From the NCBI GenBank assembly GCA_030015575.1, contig JASDDO010000001.1, positions 326,587,595 to 326,651,594 on the forward strand: DNA of 64,000 nucleotides. The letters are read 5' to 3'. Within the stretch, counting starts at the first letter, position 1; the number at the start of each line of letters is the position of its first letter. The DNA is from Agapanthus africanus. Lineage: Eukaryota > Streptophyta > Magnoliopsida > Asparagales > Amaryllidaceae. The notes under the pieces were generated by a model, which did no database searches, was not told where the DNA came from, and was given only the letters and a program-made list of their open reading frames with translations. The translations under genes were made by a program, and so were the position numbers. Shown here one piece after another: positions 1-10,571 of this stretch.

Positions 1-54
1 CGGGCTCCGTCAGTCCGAGTCGGCCCACGGGCTCCGTCAGTCCGGATCGGCCCA
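1..54. repeat. 27-bp tandem duplication
   Basis: Positions 1-27 and 28-54 are two copies of a 27-bp unit beginning CGGGCTCCGTCAGTCC, with differences only near the GAGTCGG/GATCGG part. Copies of the same LTR region elsewhere (around 28280-28310 reversed) have one unit, so this is a duplication private to LTR copy A. More units may lie outside the window. Confidence 0.85.
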
Positions 55-708
55 TATCATCTCTCAACTCCGGTCGGTATCCTCCAGATATCCGCCGAGC
101 TCAAATACAATCACCGGTAGGTAGGGGTCCTTCGGCCAGGCCCACCGTCTGTATACACAGCTTCCTTTTCTTGCCCCGGGGTACCATACCGGGCCCCACC
201 ATGTACCCGCACACGACTCACGACTCTTCCTCGCATGGGGTATATACATTTCAGAACCGATAAAAATCATGGTGGACGCACTGAAATATTATATCAAGAG
301 AAACCGAGTTTTTAAACAATGCATACTTTCTTTTGAAATGACCACGGTTCTCAAATCCAGAAATCTCATGAAAACGGCATATCTCAATGCGTAAAATCAT
401 AAAGCATGATGTATCCGACATATGATAGAAATGTAACCATATCCGTATATCATGCAAAATAAAACAGTAATATGCACACATCGAGGGAAAAACCACTCTT
501 TTAAAATGAATCTAGTTTTACAATATATCTTGTGGTTCCCAAATCTCCAAAATAAAGCCAGAATCATCTATGTATTACGCATGTATGCAAGTATGGGTGT
601 ACAATATGTGTGTATGCAAGTATGAGTGTACAATATGCATGTGCGCCAATATAGATGTACAAGTAGTCATATCCTGATGCAACAATCCTACTTTGTAGTG
701 ACATGGCA

Positions 709-774
709 ATTATCAATGATGAAGTGTGTGAGCCGGCAAGTAGGTGTACGTGGAACATACACATCATCGATAAT
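709..774 (-). other. Conserved LTR hairpin (copy A)
   Basis: The arms ATTATCAATGATG (709-721) and CATCATCGATAAT (762-774) pair at 12 of 13 positions around a 40-base loop. The same position in other LTRs of this family holds arms of different sequence that still pair (27673-27738, 35808-35873, 56897-56955, 52494-52554, 52635-52695). Flanking text such as the CATGGCAATT type is shared. Function is unknown. Confidence 0.75.
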
Positions 775-1610
775 GGTGTTGGTGTCCTGACAGCATGGGT
801 TTAATATAACAATAAACACATATACACATGCAATGCGATGCAAATAGCAAGAAATGCAGAAATCGAATAATAAACGCAACAGTGAAGAATCTATGTCAAT
901 ATGTATATGTCATACAGTTTTGCCTTTTGAAATAACACGAATCGTGGGGTTTAGAAAAATAAGGGCTACGGTGTTTTTAAGAAAAGATGCGTCTTTTGAA
1001 AATATCCGTAGAATCTCTTGACCTGTCATAAAAATACTCACGATTCGTTAGTTTTGAAATATGTATGACTCGGGTATAGTCTAACATCTACTAAGTAAAC
1101 TACAGATCTAACTAACAAGCTAATCAAAAGGGTATGGAAACCACCTAAATCTGAGTCGATATATAATAAATATAATAGTCGGTGATCCCGCCTTAATAGT
1201 ATAACATACGATAAAATACAATATGACGTCCTCGAGTCAAGAGTGCGGATATTTCATCAATATATAGCTCGTACGTAAATCCGTCGTACGGCATCCCAAA
1301 TCTGGGTACGGGTCGAATCTCACATTTATCTCAGCAATTATCTGGTATCCTTATCATCATATCTCATGAACTGGGGTAAAGATCTAAGTCTATTACAAAC
1401 CGATACCATCTATAAATATATAGGTGTGTGTATGAAAACACACGCCTAAATGCCCGCTATAACTCATGTCGTATCTCATAATACGAACCACATCATATCA
1501 CCGATCTCATGGCACCATTCCCAAACTCATCGACTCGTCTCCAAATATTATCCACTATCCTCATCATCCAATTGTAGGTATACGTGTATATATACATCGT
1601 CCCATACCTA

Positions 1611-1636
<26 letters not shown>
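1611..1636. repeat. (TG)n microsatellite
   Basis: About 13 TG units lie inside LTR copy A. The surrounding bases are TG/TA-rich. Simple sequence; no further role seen. Confidence 0.95.
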
Positions 1637-1641
<5 letters not shown>

Positions 1642-2313
1642 ATCCCCATATACGCACAAGTATAACAAAGTAAGCATGTGCGTGCGTGTGGGTGTAAACC
1701 TATTCTAGGGTTCGCGACTAAGAAGCTATACTAGTTCACTTCTAATAACCCTAATATAACCATTGAACACCTAAACATATCTTGAATATCCATGTCACAC
1801 ATAAAGTTATCATATAAATATAGTATATATATAGCATACTATACATCGAACTGCGGGGGTGCTATACGCCATCCACCCGACTTCTCCCATAGATATAATC
1901 TACTCACCTTGATCTTGCTTGCCGATGTCGATGTCGTCATCATCTCCTTCATCATCTTGAATCATCGTGGGGGTACCTACACATATAACATAAGCGCAAA
2001 GCGCATTAAGATCACTTCGGAAAACAAAAACGACACGCTAAGGCCTATAGGTTAGGACCTATGGACCATGCTTTCAAAACCACCAAACAACCCTCGATAT
2101 CGTCATACAAACATCAAGTGATCGAGGTATAACACAGATATAAAAATTCAGAATTCAAAATAGGAGAAACTAAACCCCGAATCAAAACAACAACTCTTGA
2201 AAAAGGTCCCAGATTTTACCCTAGGTCAAATTATCCAATTTTGCACGTGCCAAGGGTCTAGATTACAGATATAGAAGCTACAGGAGAAGCACGAAGACCA
2301 AACTTCATGCTCT

Positions 2314-2352
2314 GGCCGCAAATTGCGGCCAATAGGGTTATTTTTGCGGCCC
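2314..2352 (-). other. GC-rich palindrome in LTR copy A
   Basis: GGCCGCAAATTGCGGCC (2314-2330) is a perfect palindrome around a central A. It is followed after a T-rich spacer by GCGGCCC (2346-2352). This resembles the two-palindrome motif seen in the Copia leaders (15310-15356) and the F/H LTRs (45353-45401, 60861-60909), but the second arm is short. It may be a decayed example. Confidence 0.5.
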
Positions 2353-2719
2353 AGGTGAGAGGGTAGGGGCTGGGGTCTTGGATGGTGCTTCCTAGGTGCC
2401 TGCTGGTATCTCTGTATATGCTAAATAATTTTCAGAGGCTCCGGGTGATAGCAGATATCAAAATACCATCACAGAATTCATAAAATACGATGTCGGCGAT
2501 TTCTAAGTTCGCTAATTGGGGTTCTAGTCTCTGGTTTAGGTCTCCAATCAATCACCACAGGGGTTTAAGGTCAATATTAAGCCACAATTACACTATCTCA
2601 AACCAATTCAACCCTAACCCTAACTAGTAAAGTCTAAAGTTCACCAAATCGCACCAAATCACAAATAAACACATATATGGTTTAAAGTGAAGGAAAAACT
2701 ACACTAAGTGTGAAGGGAT

Positions 2720-4853
2720 TGTTGCGCCACGGCAGCGCCCCGGCCACATACTCGAGGCCAAAATGCGGAATCAAAAAAATTTCCTTACTCGGAAACCTGC
2801 GCTACCGCGGACAAAGAAAACCCGGATCGTTTAACCATTAACCTATACTAGCTAACTAGAGATGGGGTGAGAAGTATACCGAGCGATCCGTGTCCTTCGG
2901 TCTTCGTCTCCACTCCGATCTCCCGCGGAATCTCCGTCACCTCTTCGCTCGTCGGAAAGGGCACCACGTAGCCGGAATCTTTTACGGGCTCCCGCCTCTT
3001 GACCGAGGCAACTCGGGCGCGAAGTTAGCTAGCCGACGCGTCCAAGGCTTGCTATAGAATAGTGTAGTGAACTTGTCTCTTTAGGGTTCTTGAAGTTGCC
3101 ATGATGTTTTGGAGGAAAGGAATAAAAGGCTATGGAGGGATTTGTGTAATTTTTGCAAGCAAGCAAGCATGAGAATGAGATGATATCTTTTCACCACTAG
3201 AAAAATGATCCTCTCATTATCCTCCCTCAAGAATGGCCGGCCCCTCTCAAGAATGAAGAAGATTGGAGAGAGAAAAAGAATACTTCTCCAAATATATCTC
3301 AAAAGAAAAGAATAATAATGATTAAAGTCACACATCTCTCTCATCACAAATCCACTCATAAGATAAGCAATGGAAATGACCAAAATAGAATATCATCATG
3401 AGGCTAGTCTCATCAAAAAGCTATATATGCAAGAAAGCCCTCCACTAAATGTTAATTGCAAACTTGCAATTAACACCCTCCACCAAGAAAGTCCGACCGA
3501 GAAGGAATGAAGGAAAACCGGCCGGAACGGAATGCAAACTGGCAACTTCAGAAAACCGATCCCGTAATAAATTACAGAAAAACCCCACTGCTGCAAATAC
3601 ATGCCCGCATTTGTATTCCCACTGAACACAAATGCAAAGAGACAAAACTACACTATCAAATACTAGAATCCGGCTTAAGCCAAAGCCGGCTAGTAAAAAA
3701 CCGTCCGATCAACGATCCGTGCAATACCGCACGTATCTGATCGAACCCTGCCATATCTCCATACGGCCTCTACAGCGTTTCGCCCGAAACTTGAGTAACT
3801 GAAAGTGTGGTGGACTCTAAAGACTCGTCAATACTATGGCTGTGGATTTAACCACTGGCACGTCAGAGGTCTAAGCCAATACGTGACGGGCCACCAGCTA
3901 TTGACCAAAAGGGACGTCGATGAGGAAGCTCACCCCGACACCCTACTGAGCCTGTCAGAGACAATATCCGTACAGTCCGGTCCGTTCGTCTATGAGTATC
4001 GCATGGCGGGCCTAGGGGGTTGGTAAAAGTCAGACCCCCAAAAGCGGTACAAGTCGTGTCGGAGTGTAGCCCAGAACGCCCTGAGATACTACTGGAATAC
4101 CTACCAGTAAATCTCCTGCCTCGGCCGAGGGCTTTGCGTAATGGCTCTCCTAGACACAGCGCGACCTCACCCCCAATACCGGGAGAGACGAACCCCTGCA
4201 GATCCGCTCACTGCCTCCATGTGGCTCGGGACTGTACCCAACTAAAACCTGTTTGCACGACTCCTTTGAGCCGTGGTAGGGTAGTAATCAAAGTACAGTG
4301 GGAACTCACACGAGACAAATGACGATCCCAGGTCGATGAACTAACCTGTACACATGTCACCAGGGAACTGCTATCTGACGTCTGGTATAAGCCCAACTAG
4401 CAGGTTCCCGGTGAGTCCTGTCCGGTGTACTCATAACCCAATGAGCACCTGTATACATCTTAGGTGAACCAACTGACACCAGTGGCTTGTAAGACCGGCC
4501 ACCGCCCCTTGTCGGGGTCTCGACTGTATACACTAGTCTACTAATGGAGTATCGATGCCCTGTCTCGAAACTCCTACGACTAGGGACCTTTTAAGGATGT
4601 GCTTATAGACTACCAGCTCCCACGTATATGATCGCCATCATACTGCTGGTAGTCAAGCAAGAATCCTAGGGGCTCTATCAACGTGTAATAGCGACATGTC
4701 AGGTCACCTAAAGCAGTACACGATGATAAAGATAAACCAGATAGCATACTATCATCTCGAGTAAGACTGTCCTACCGGGATAGGTCCTCCCTCAATCATT
4801 GCAATCACGTGCCTGTGATCCAATAATTGACTCTGAGGGCACTATCTCCAACA
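2720..4853 (-). repeat. 3' LTR of element R
   Basis: Read on the minus strand it starts TGTTGGAGATAG and ends GGCGCAACA, with TG...CA termini. It is nearly identical to 10572-12705. A long hairpin lies at 4601-4658: GACTACCAGC (4608-4617) pairs with GCTGGTAGTC (4645-4654), with an inner stem TATGAT/ATCATA (4627-4642). Short reading frames inside it are repeated in the other LTR and have no recognisable product. Confidence 0.93.
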
Positions 4854-4868
4854 ATCTCCCACTTGCAC
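4854..4868 (-). promoter_or_regulatory. Polypurine tract of element R
   Basis: On the minus strand the purine-rich GTGCAAGTGGGAGAT directly precedes the LTR start TGTTGG. The same tract precedes the 3' LTRs of C1 (21016-21029) and C2 (59857-59869). It would prime plus-strand DNA synthesis. Confidence 0.9.
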
Positions 4869-4869
4869 T

Positions 4870-7400
4870 CAAGGCTAATTATTGCGATGCCGCATACTCA
4901 CAGCCCGTGTGATACCGAACACCCAACTCCTCTACTAGTCAGTCTCACAAAGCTCGTTTGCGAAACTATGGCGTTCGAGGAATAGCCTCAGTGAGTGGAT
5001 CCGCTGAGAAGTTTCTTTCTATGTCTCTCTATATCTCAAGTTCGCGGAGAAAGCCATCTCCCGAAATGAGCAATACCTGTCTTAGAATGTCTGGATGTCT
5101 GATGGGACCTAGCTCATAAATGAACTCCAAATCCAAACTTCTTAGACTGTATCGTCAACTGAACTTAATCAGTATCCTGCGCCATGCCACCCTCAGTATT
5201 GCCTTGGACCACCTGTCCAAAATACCGCCCCTCGTCAGAAGGAAAAATATAACTCTGACAACCTCCTTGTCGTCCATGTCACCTTGGAAGCCTGGAATGA
5301 TAACTGTCTCCCAAATAAGGCTGTCGTTATCATATCCCTAGAACATTCACTTATGTTCTAAGACTGCTTCCGACTGTTTCTCCAGGATTGGATCAATATC
5401 AACTTATTGCATCTAGTGCAAGAACAACATCTGGTGTGGTACTTGACATCTCATGATTGACTCAATTGCCTAAGCAAGTGATCTGCCAATCATGAGTATC
5501 CCTCTCCCCTTTAGTCTATAAGACACCTTTAGAGAGGGTGACTCCATCAACTGCAGGTGCACTACCATGCCAGGAGTCGTCCATTCTAAATACTCATAGA
5601 ATGCTGTCAAGGTACCCAGATTGGGAAACCACCCAAATCTAGATCTAAAACCATAGATCTAGTAACCAGAATGTCTGATATAATATCCAAGTCCTGTGTG
5701 GAGAAACCACTGTGTGACAACCAAAGTATAACCAATCGTAGTATAGGAGTTTCCTTTTCTACTCTGTGTATGTCATCCAAATACCATGACATTACACCCT
5801 ACTACCTTCTCAACAGATCCATCCCCTATTCTGATGAAGTCAAACCTATGACTGTCACATCAGAAATAGATGATCTATCTCCGCTGTATCTGCTTTAGTC
5901 TATAAATAGACATAAGCCTGATGTCCACCAATGCTTCCGCTGCTCCCACTGACTACGACAACCTTCTGGCAGAGTCATACAGACGTGCAGTTCTAAAGCT
6001 AGTTTAGAACGACGCTATACTCATCCTCCTGCCGGGTCTCGCAGCCTGGAACAACAGCAATGGTAATTGTGGGTAAACAAGAACTTCCCTGTCACCGTCC
6101 TTGAGGCTACCGGAGTACCTCTCGGGTGCCTGAAGTTACCCACCGTATCTGCGGAGTGGCCAATGGAATGTCAAATCAGATTGAATCTTTAGGTTCCTTA
6201 TCAAATCTTCAGTAATCGTTTGTGGTTCTGGAATCACTTCCAGTTCTACCATACTCCCACTTCTTTTTCTGAAAAAAATCCATTTTTAATAAAAACTGTG
6301 GCGAGTCTAGAACAATATTGCTATTGTTCATCCAGATGGTAGAAAATCAACCCTCGTCATAGCCTGGGTCAACCCACAAACAGCCATTACAGAAACGTGC
6401 CTTGAGTTGTCCAGTGTCTGGTTTTAATCATAAGCCGGACAATTCCCCGTACCTTAACATCGTTAAGATATGAACTGTTCTATATCCAATATAGAACCAG
6501 AGGCACTGATTTAATTGAACCAGATTCAAATCATGCAGCTGTCTCCAGTGCATGTCGACTAAATGGAAGGAGGCCGATTAGCGTTACCCAACTTAGGAAT
6601 GCTTCCAATTATGAGTAACCTGAAAGAGAAGCAAGTTCTTATTACTATCAACTGAATACCATACACAAGTATCTACATCTTCGATCACCTTGAAGAATCC
6701 CGATACTTGCTACACCTGGTTCTCTACTCTATTCAAGTACCTATAACTCCTCAAAACTTAGACCCTGTGTTTCTACGAAACACATGTCTAAGAACTAGAG
6801 AAGTTAAAAGTAAACAGAATATAGTATGAGGACCAACCCCTCTGTCCTGATGGACACTGGACAATATACAATACTCTGTATAAGTCCGCTGAGTCTTACA
6901 ACTCTTTCACTGTGCGTCGTAGGTTGAAAACTGTACTTATGGTTAAGAAGAATTACACCGCTGTTCAATACTCCTTACCTAACCATCCACTGGTATAGGT
7001 AAATGCCATCGACATAATATCAAAAGGTATATCTCACTCTATGAAAATAGACGTACAGATATATCAATTTGAAATTGGTGCAAAACAGCGGATATTCAAA
7101 ACCAAATATTTGCCGACCGGCAAACAGCCCAGGTGATCTCCTCAAATATCACCGATTACAACGAATCCCGATATAATGAGGATGGTCACCTAATTCCCAA
7201 TAACTTACTCCCACTCATCATCTGTAAAACCATACAGATGTGAGAATCCAACCTGGTAAATACATACCCTGGAGCAAGTGTCTAATCGGGAAATCAGTTT
7301 TGTATTAACAGTACACAGTGAAACTGAAACATTGAAATGTTTCGTTGGGGTATCCTGGTATTCCTAGTAATGCCTCTTCCATTATCCAGATTCACAAGTA
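4870..7400 (-). pseudogene. Decayed Copia pol of element R
   Basis: No open frame of useful length remains, but pol order can be traced on the minus strand. The RT region lies around 5590-6000: a stretch at 5925-5985 matches the C1/C2 sequence coding for the QPE-GFVDSGSS part, and a frame at 5607-5792 reads YLDDI followed by residues alignable to the C2 segment after YVDDI. The RNase H tail lies around 4870-5340 and matches C1 20560-20900, including the part before the PPT. Upstream sequence (6000-7400) is probably integrase but I cannot identify its motifs. Many stops and indels are present. The extent of decay contrasts with the fresh LTRs. Confidence 0.7.
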
Positions 7401-7410
7401 TAACCGTATA

Positions 7411-8190
7411 ATTCTTTGCCACCTCTCCAAATCCCTTTATATGTCTTTAGTCATTACCTTCTGTACACCCCTTTAAGCCAAATGGTTTTCTTCCTTCCCT
7501 ACCGTTCGGCACCAGCCTATGGTTTGGAAGAAGACTATCCAAAAAGCATAAAGGGTGTACTGTCCTAATCCTAGGAGTACTCGCAATGCGAGAGAAGGTG
7601 AAGATAAAAGACACCTGAATGTACTTTATTCCTATTTCTCCTGAACCAGGATCCATCCCCGAACTGGAACAAGTTCCTTTCGAGTTCGTATATAACCATA
7701 CGATGGATTATCCAATAAAATGGGATCTTCGTAGTGATACGGAGTGTCCTGGAGAAATACAAAGGTGATTTAGGATTGGCGAAGAAATACTTGGTTTGGT
7801 CGTGAATAGCAGTCGCAACTTACTTTGCCCTCTTACTAATCCCTTGCTTTGTCTTAACTTAATACCTTCTGTACACCGTTTAGGCTAACTGGTTTTCTTC
7901 ATTCCCTACCGGTCGGCACCAGCCTATGGTTTGGAAGAAGACTATCCAATTTGCGTAATAGGTGTACTACTCCTAAACCAAGGAGTACTCGTAATGAGAG
8001 AAGGTGAAAAGAAAAGACAACTGAATAGTCCTATTCGTTTTCTCCAGAACCAGAAACCATCCTCGAAGTCCTTCGAGTTCGTATCTAACCATACGATGGT
8101 TTTGTCCAATGGAAGTGGACGTTCGTAGTAATACGGGGTGTCCTGGAGAAAAGGGTAAAAGTAGGAGTGGCAATGAGGTCTGCAACTCTG
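7411..8190 (-). repeat. Tandem duplication in the gag position of element R
   Basis: Two copies of a unit of about 380-400 bp (about 7411-7795 and 7815-8190; offset near 409 at matched points such as 7455 and 7864) lie between the leader and decayed pol. Shared landmarks include the CTTCTGTACACC box, GGCACCAGCCTATGGTTTGG, and GTGTCCTGGAGAAA near 7743 and 8137. Each unit has a small hairpin around the AGGAGTACTC box with differing stem sequence. The copies differ by roughly one base in five by eye, so the duplication is much older than the insertion. No protein product is recognised. Confidence 0.8.
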
Positions 8191-8576
8191 ATAATCCAAA
8201 AGCCAGTGTTAAGAAGGTTCGGTCAACTTGGTCACTGAGTCATAGTCCAGGGTCGGGTCAATGGTCGCTGCCAAAGAGAGAGAGAAAAGAAACATTCAGC
8301 GTGCACTCTAACCTAGATCAGAATGGTTATCACTTTGTCTAATCTGGAAACCTCCCACTGTACCTCAAATTCTCCTCCAAACCTAAAAGAAGAATTAGTC
8401 GGGGTCACCCGAGGAGTATACCAACTCATCAGTGGGAATCGGGATCCAACTATCATCGCATGACAACTTGACGGAATCCACTCAAGTCACCATACTCCAG
8501 AAGGTATGCGCATGCCTGGCAAGTTTCAGTTCTTTTGAAACTCCCGATGTGTGTTTTACCCCTAGGACTCAAGTGA

Positions 8577-8770
8577 CCTTGACACAGTCAACAAATCAAA
8601 GAGTCCTAGTCAAGTTCAACCCGTCATTATCCTGGATTGCATTAAACCCACCCGTACGAGCCCTTGACATAGTCAACAAGGCCGCACGACTATCCTAACC
8701 AATCCCATTAATATGCTGCAAACAAACACTACTTAGCTACCGCACACTACGCCTTGACACAGTCAACAAA
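8577..8770 (-). repeat. Triplicated TTGAC-N3-GTCAA motif, leader of R
   Basis: CCTTGACACAGTCAACAAA and near-identical forms occur at 8577-8595, 8662-8679 and 8752-8770, spaced about 85-90 bp apart. The core is an inverted repeat TTGAC-ACA-GTCAA. C1 has three copies at 17511-17703 and C2 three diverged copies at 39948-40142 in the same relative place. TTGAC is the core recognised by WRKY factors, but no role is shown here. Confidence 0.75.
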
Positions 8771-8913
8771 CGCAGCACGAATACTAAGTAATACTTGTAA
8801 GAAATGACGGAGGGCTACGTCTAGTTTTTGGCGAAAAACTTTTAACGTAATGAACTTGATATCGTTGAAGGAACTGCATAGCCTTTTATAAAAATATAGT
8901 GACGAAAACCTTT

Positions 8914-9142
8914 GCTAAAGAGGTCACTCCCGGTGAAGGGATCTCGGCTCTTTCCCCGTAGAATGAGGTGCAGGATATTCCAGCTGAATACCACGGTGCA
9001 AAGCAAAAGTAATCGGCTATAGTGAAGTTATTGCCCTGACGCAAACTTCTGTCCAAGGGGTCACTCCCGGTGAAGGGATCTCGGCCCTTGCCTCGTCGAC
9101 TGAGGAGCAGGATATTCCAAATGAATACCACGATGCAAAACA
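8914..9142 (-). other. Conserved leader element, two copies (R)
   Basis: Copies at 8914-9006 and 9051-9142 (minus strand) match the pairs in C1 (17127-17366) and C2 (39563-39800). Best-kept part: AAAGAGCCGAGATCCCTTCA followed by CCGGGAGTGACC. Upstream of it each copy has a small hairpin of variable sequence next to GCTTTGCAT. It is non-coding and precedes the decayed gag/pol region. Confidence 0.85.
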
Positions 9143-10279
9143 AAAGTGAACGTCCTTGCAATAACAGCTTTTTGAAAAATGTTCCAACAACATCAGAATA
9201 GGTTTGTTTATCTTGCATTGATCCGAATCAACGCAGTCCCATCAATCAATCACACCACAAAGAACGAAAATATACTGACGTACGTATATGCCATCCGCAT
9301 TCGCCACTGGGTCCCGTCATCACCCGTTAGGTTAGCTAACTAACGGCAGAGCGGGGACTGGACTAGCGCGGATGAAAAACATATACAACATCTACTAATA
9401 TATATACCAATATATAGTATTTCGCTCAAGGCGTGAATAAAATGCAATATCACAGAAATGTACAGCATCACAGAACAATACAGATATCTGGAAGCCCCGG
9501 GTTTCACAGAGCCGCTGCTGAAACCCGACGTTCCCCTGGTCGTGTGGATAGCCTGTGCAATGAAAACCTAGACCCCTACGGGCGCGGCAAGTCACCCGCC
9601 AAAACCTGAAGCGAGGCAGTCCCCTTCAGCACCGTGAATGGACCACCCAGCACTTCACGGAATCCGGTAACTTGGGCACCCCTCCTGGGTCAACCTGTAC
9701 CCCCTACGAGTGCGGCGAATAGCCCGCCAATCCTAGAGTGAAGCTCCCTCCGTCTCAATGCCATGAGATGCGGGCCCGTTGCCCTCCAGAACCCGGCTAT
9801 CCGAGCACCCCACCGCGGGGCAAACCTAGTACAGAAAGTAAAATATACATATACCGGGTACATCGACCGCAACCAGGTCGTGCCCCAAAAGAATAATACA
9901 AACAGGCAGTGACGGCAGTCCACATGTCGGACGCTCGTCCCGCAATAATAAATGTACATAATACAACAAAACTGTACTATATTGCAACCAGGCTATCCCC
10001 CACGACCGATCCGCAACATCACAGCATAAACATAGAACATCAACGTGAAAATCACGTTCGCAAATCCGTCTAACCGGGCTATAGCAGTTAGACCGGATTT
10101 ACCGATCGAGTGACATTCACGGTCGCAGATATAATGTAAATACTGTGAAATAATGTGTTTAAAAATATCCGATCGATCAAACAATTAACAAGTGGGCCCC
10201 AAAGAAAACTGTAGCACTCACAGAAATAATTGGCCCAATTTTAATATCCCAAAAGCCCTAAAATAAGTCCAGAAGCCCA

Positions 10280-10394
10280 CTGGAAAAATACGAAGCATTG
10301 ACCAGACCAAGTTGCGGCGGAAGGGCGGCAGAATGGGGGGTATTGCCGCGCTTCCGCGCTCGAGGTAATGGTTCACTGCATCGTTTTTTCCCAG
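10280..10394 (-). other. Leader hairpin of element R
   Basis: The left arm 10280-10304 and right arm 10369-10394 pair over about 22 of 25 positions with small bulges. Inside are two GC-rich half-palindromes around 10312-10328 and 10344-10359. It lies about 180-290 bp downstream of the PBS in the element's sense, the same place as the hairpins in C1 (15282-15384) and C2 (37998-38112). It would be in the genomic RNA leader. Confidence 0.75.
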
Positions 10395-10556
10395 AGTTCT
10401 TAGAACTCCCTGCACATCATTCTGAGACCACCTGAAAAATTTTTAGACACCAAAAAATTTCAACAGAAACTGATGTGAAGGAAAAATACGGTTTTTGGAA
10501 TTTCGGTTGATCGGATAAGCAAAACACATTAGAACAAACTAGGTAAGGTTAATGGC

Positions 10557-10571
10557 GTAGCTCTGATACCA
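10557..10571 (-). promoter_or_regulatory. Primer-binding site of element R
   Basis: The minus strand reads TGGTATCAGAGCTAC immediately after the LTR end GCAACA. This is the usual plant site complementary to the 3' end of initiator methionine tRNA. Confidence 0.95.

Larger units (their letters stand above)
1..2719 (-). repeat. Long LTR copy A, segment 1 (Del/Tekay-like)
   Basis: This segment aligns by eye with the minus-strand LTR at 54546-58573 (for example around 198-396 against 56243-56440) and, reversed, with the LTRs at 25586 and 33720. It is the inner and 3' part of one LTR read on the minus strand. The LTR continues at 12706-12912 and 23218-23683, because elements R and C1 inserted into it. 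The PBS side lies left of the window. It has no gene. GGGAT at 2715-2719 is the target duplication of R. Placement in the Del/Tekay group of Ty3/Gypsy is inference from related copies: TGTAAC start, CGTGACA end, PBS and LTR length near 3.7-4.0 kb. Confidence 0.85.

Noticed and set aside
2608-2630. Telomere-like ACCCTAACCCTAAC and several TTAGGGTT strings (14400, 22508, 43938)
   Set aside because: Only one or two imperfect units each, within LTR or leader sequence. Not an interstitial telomere array.
3081-3383. 100-codon minus-strand frame repeated exactly at 10933-11235
   Set aside because: Repeated because both lie in the LTRs of element R. No known domain; identity reflects LTR youth, not gene conservation.
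7447-8342. Several frames of 60-90 codons on both strands in the R tandem duplication
   Set aside because: They differ between the two units by frameshifts and stops, so coding is not maintained.
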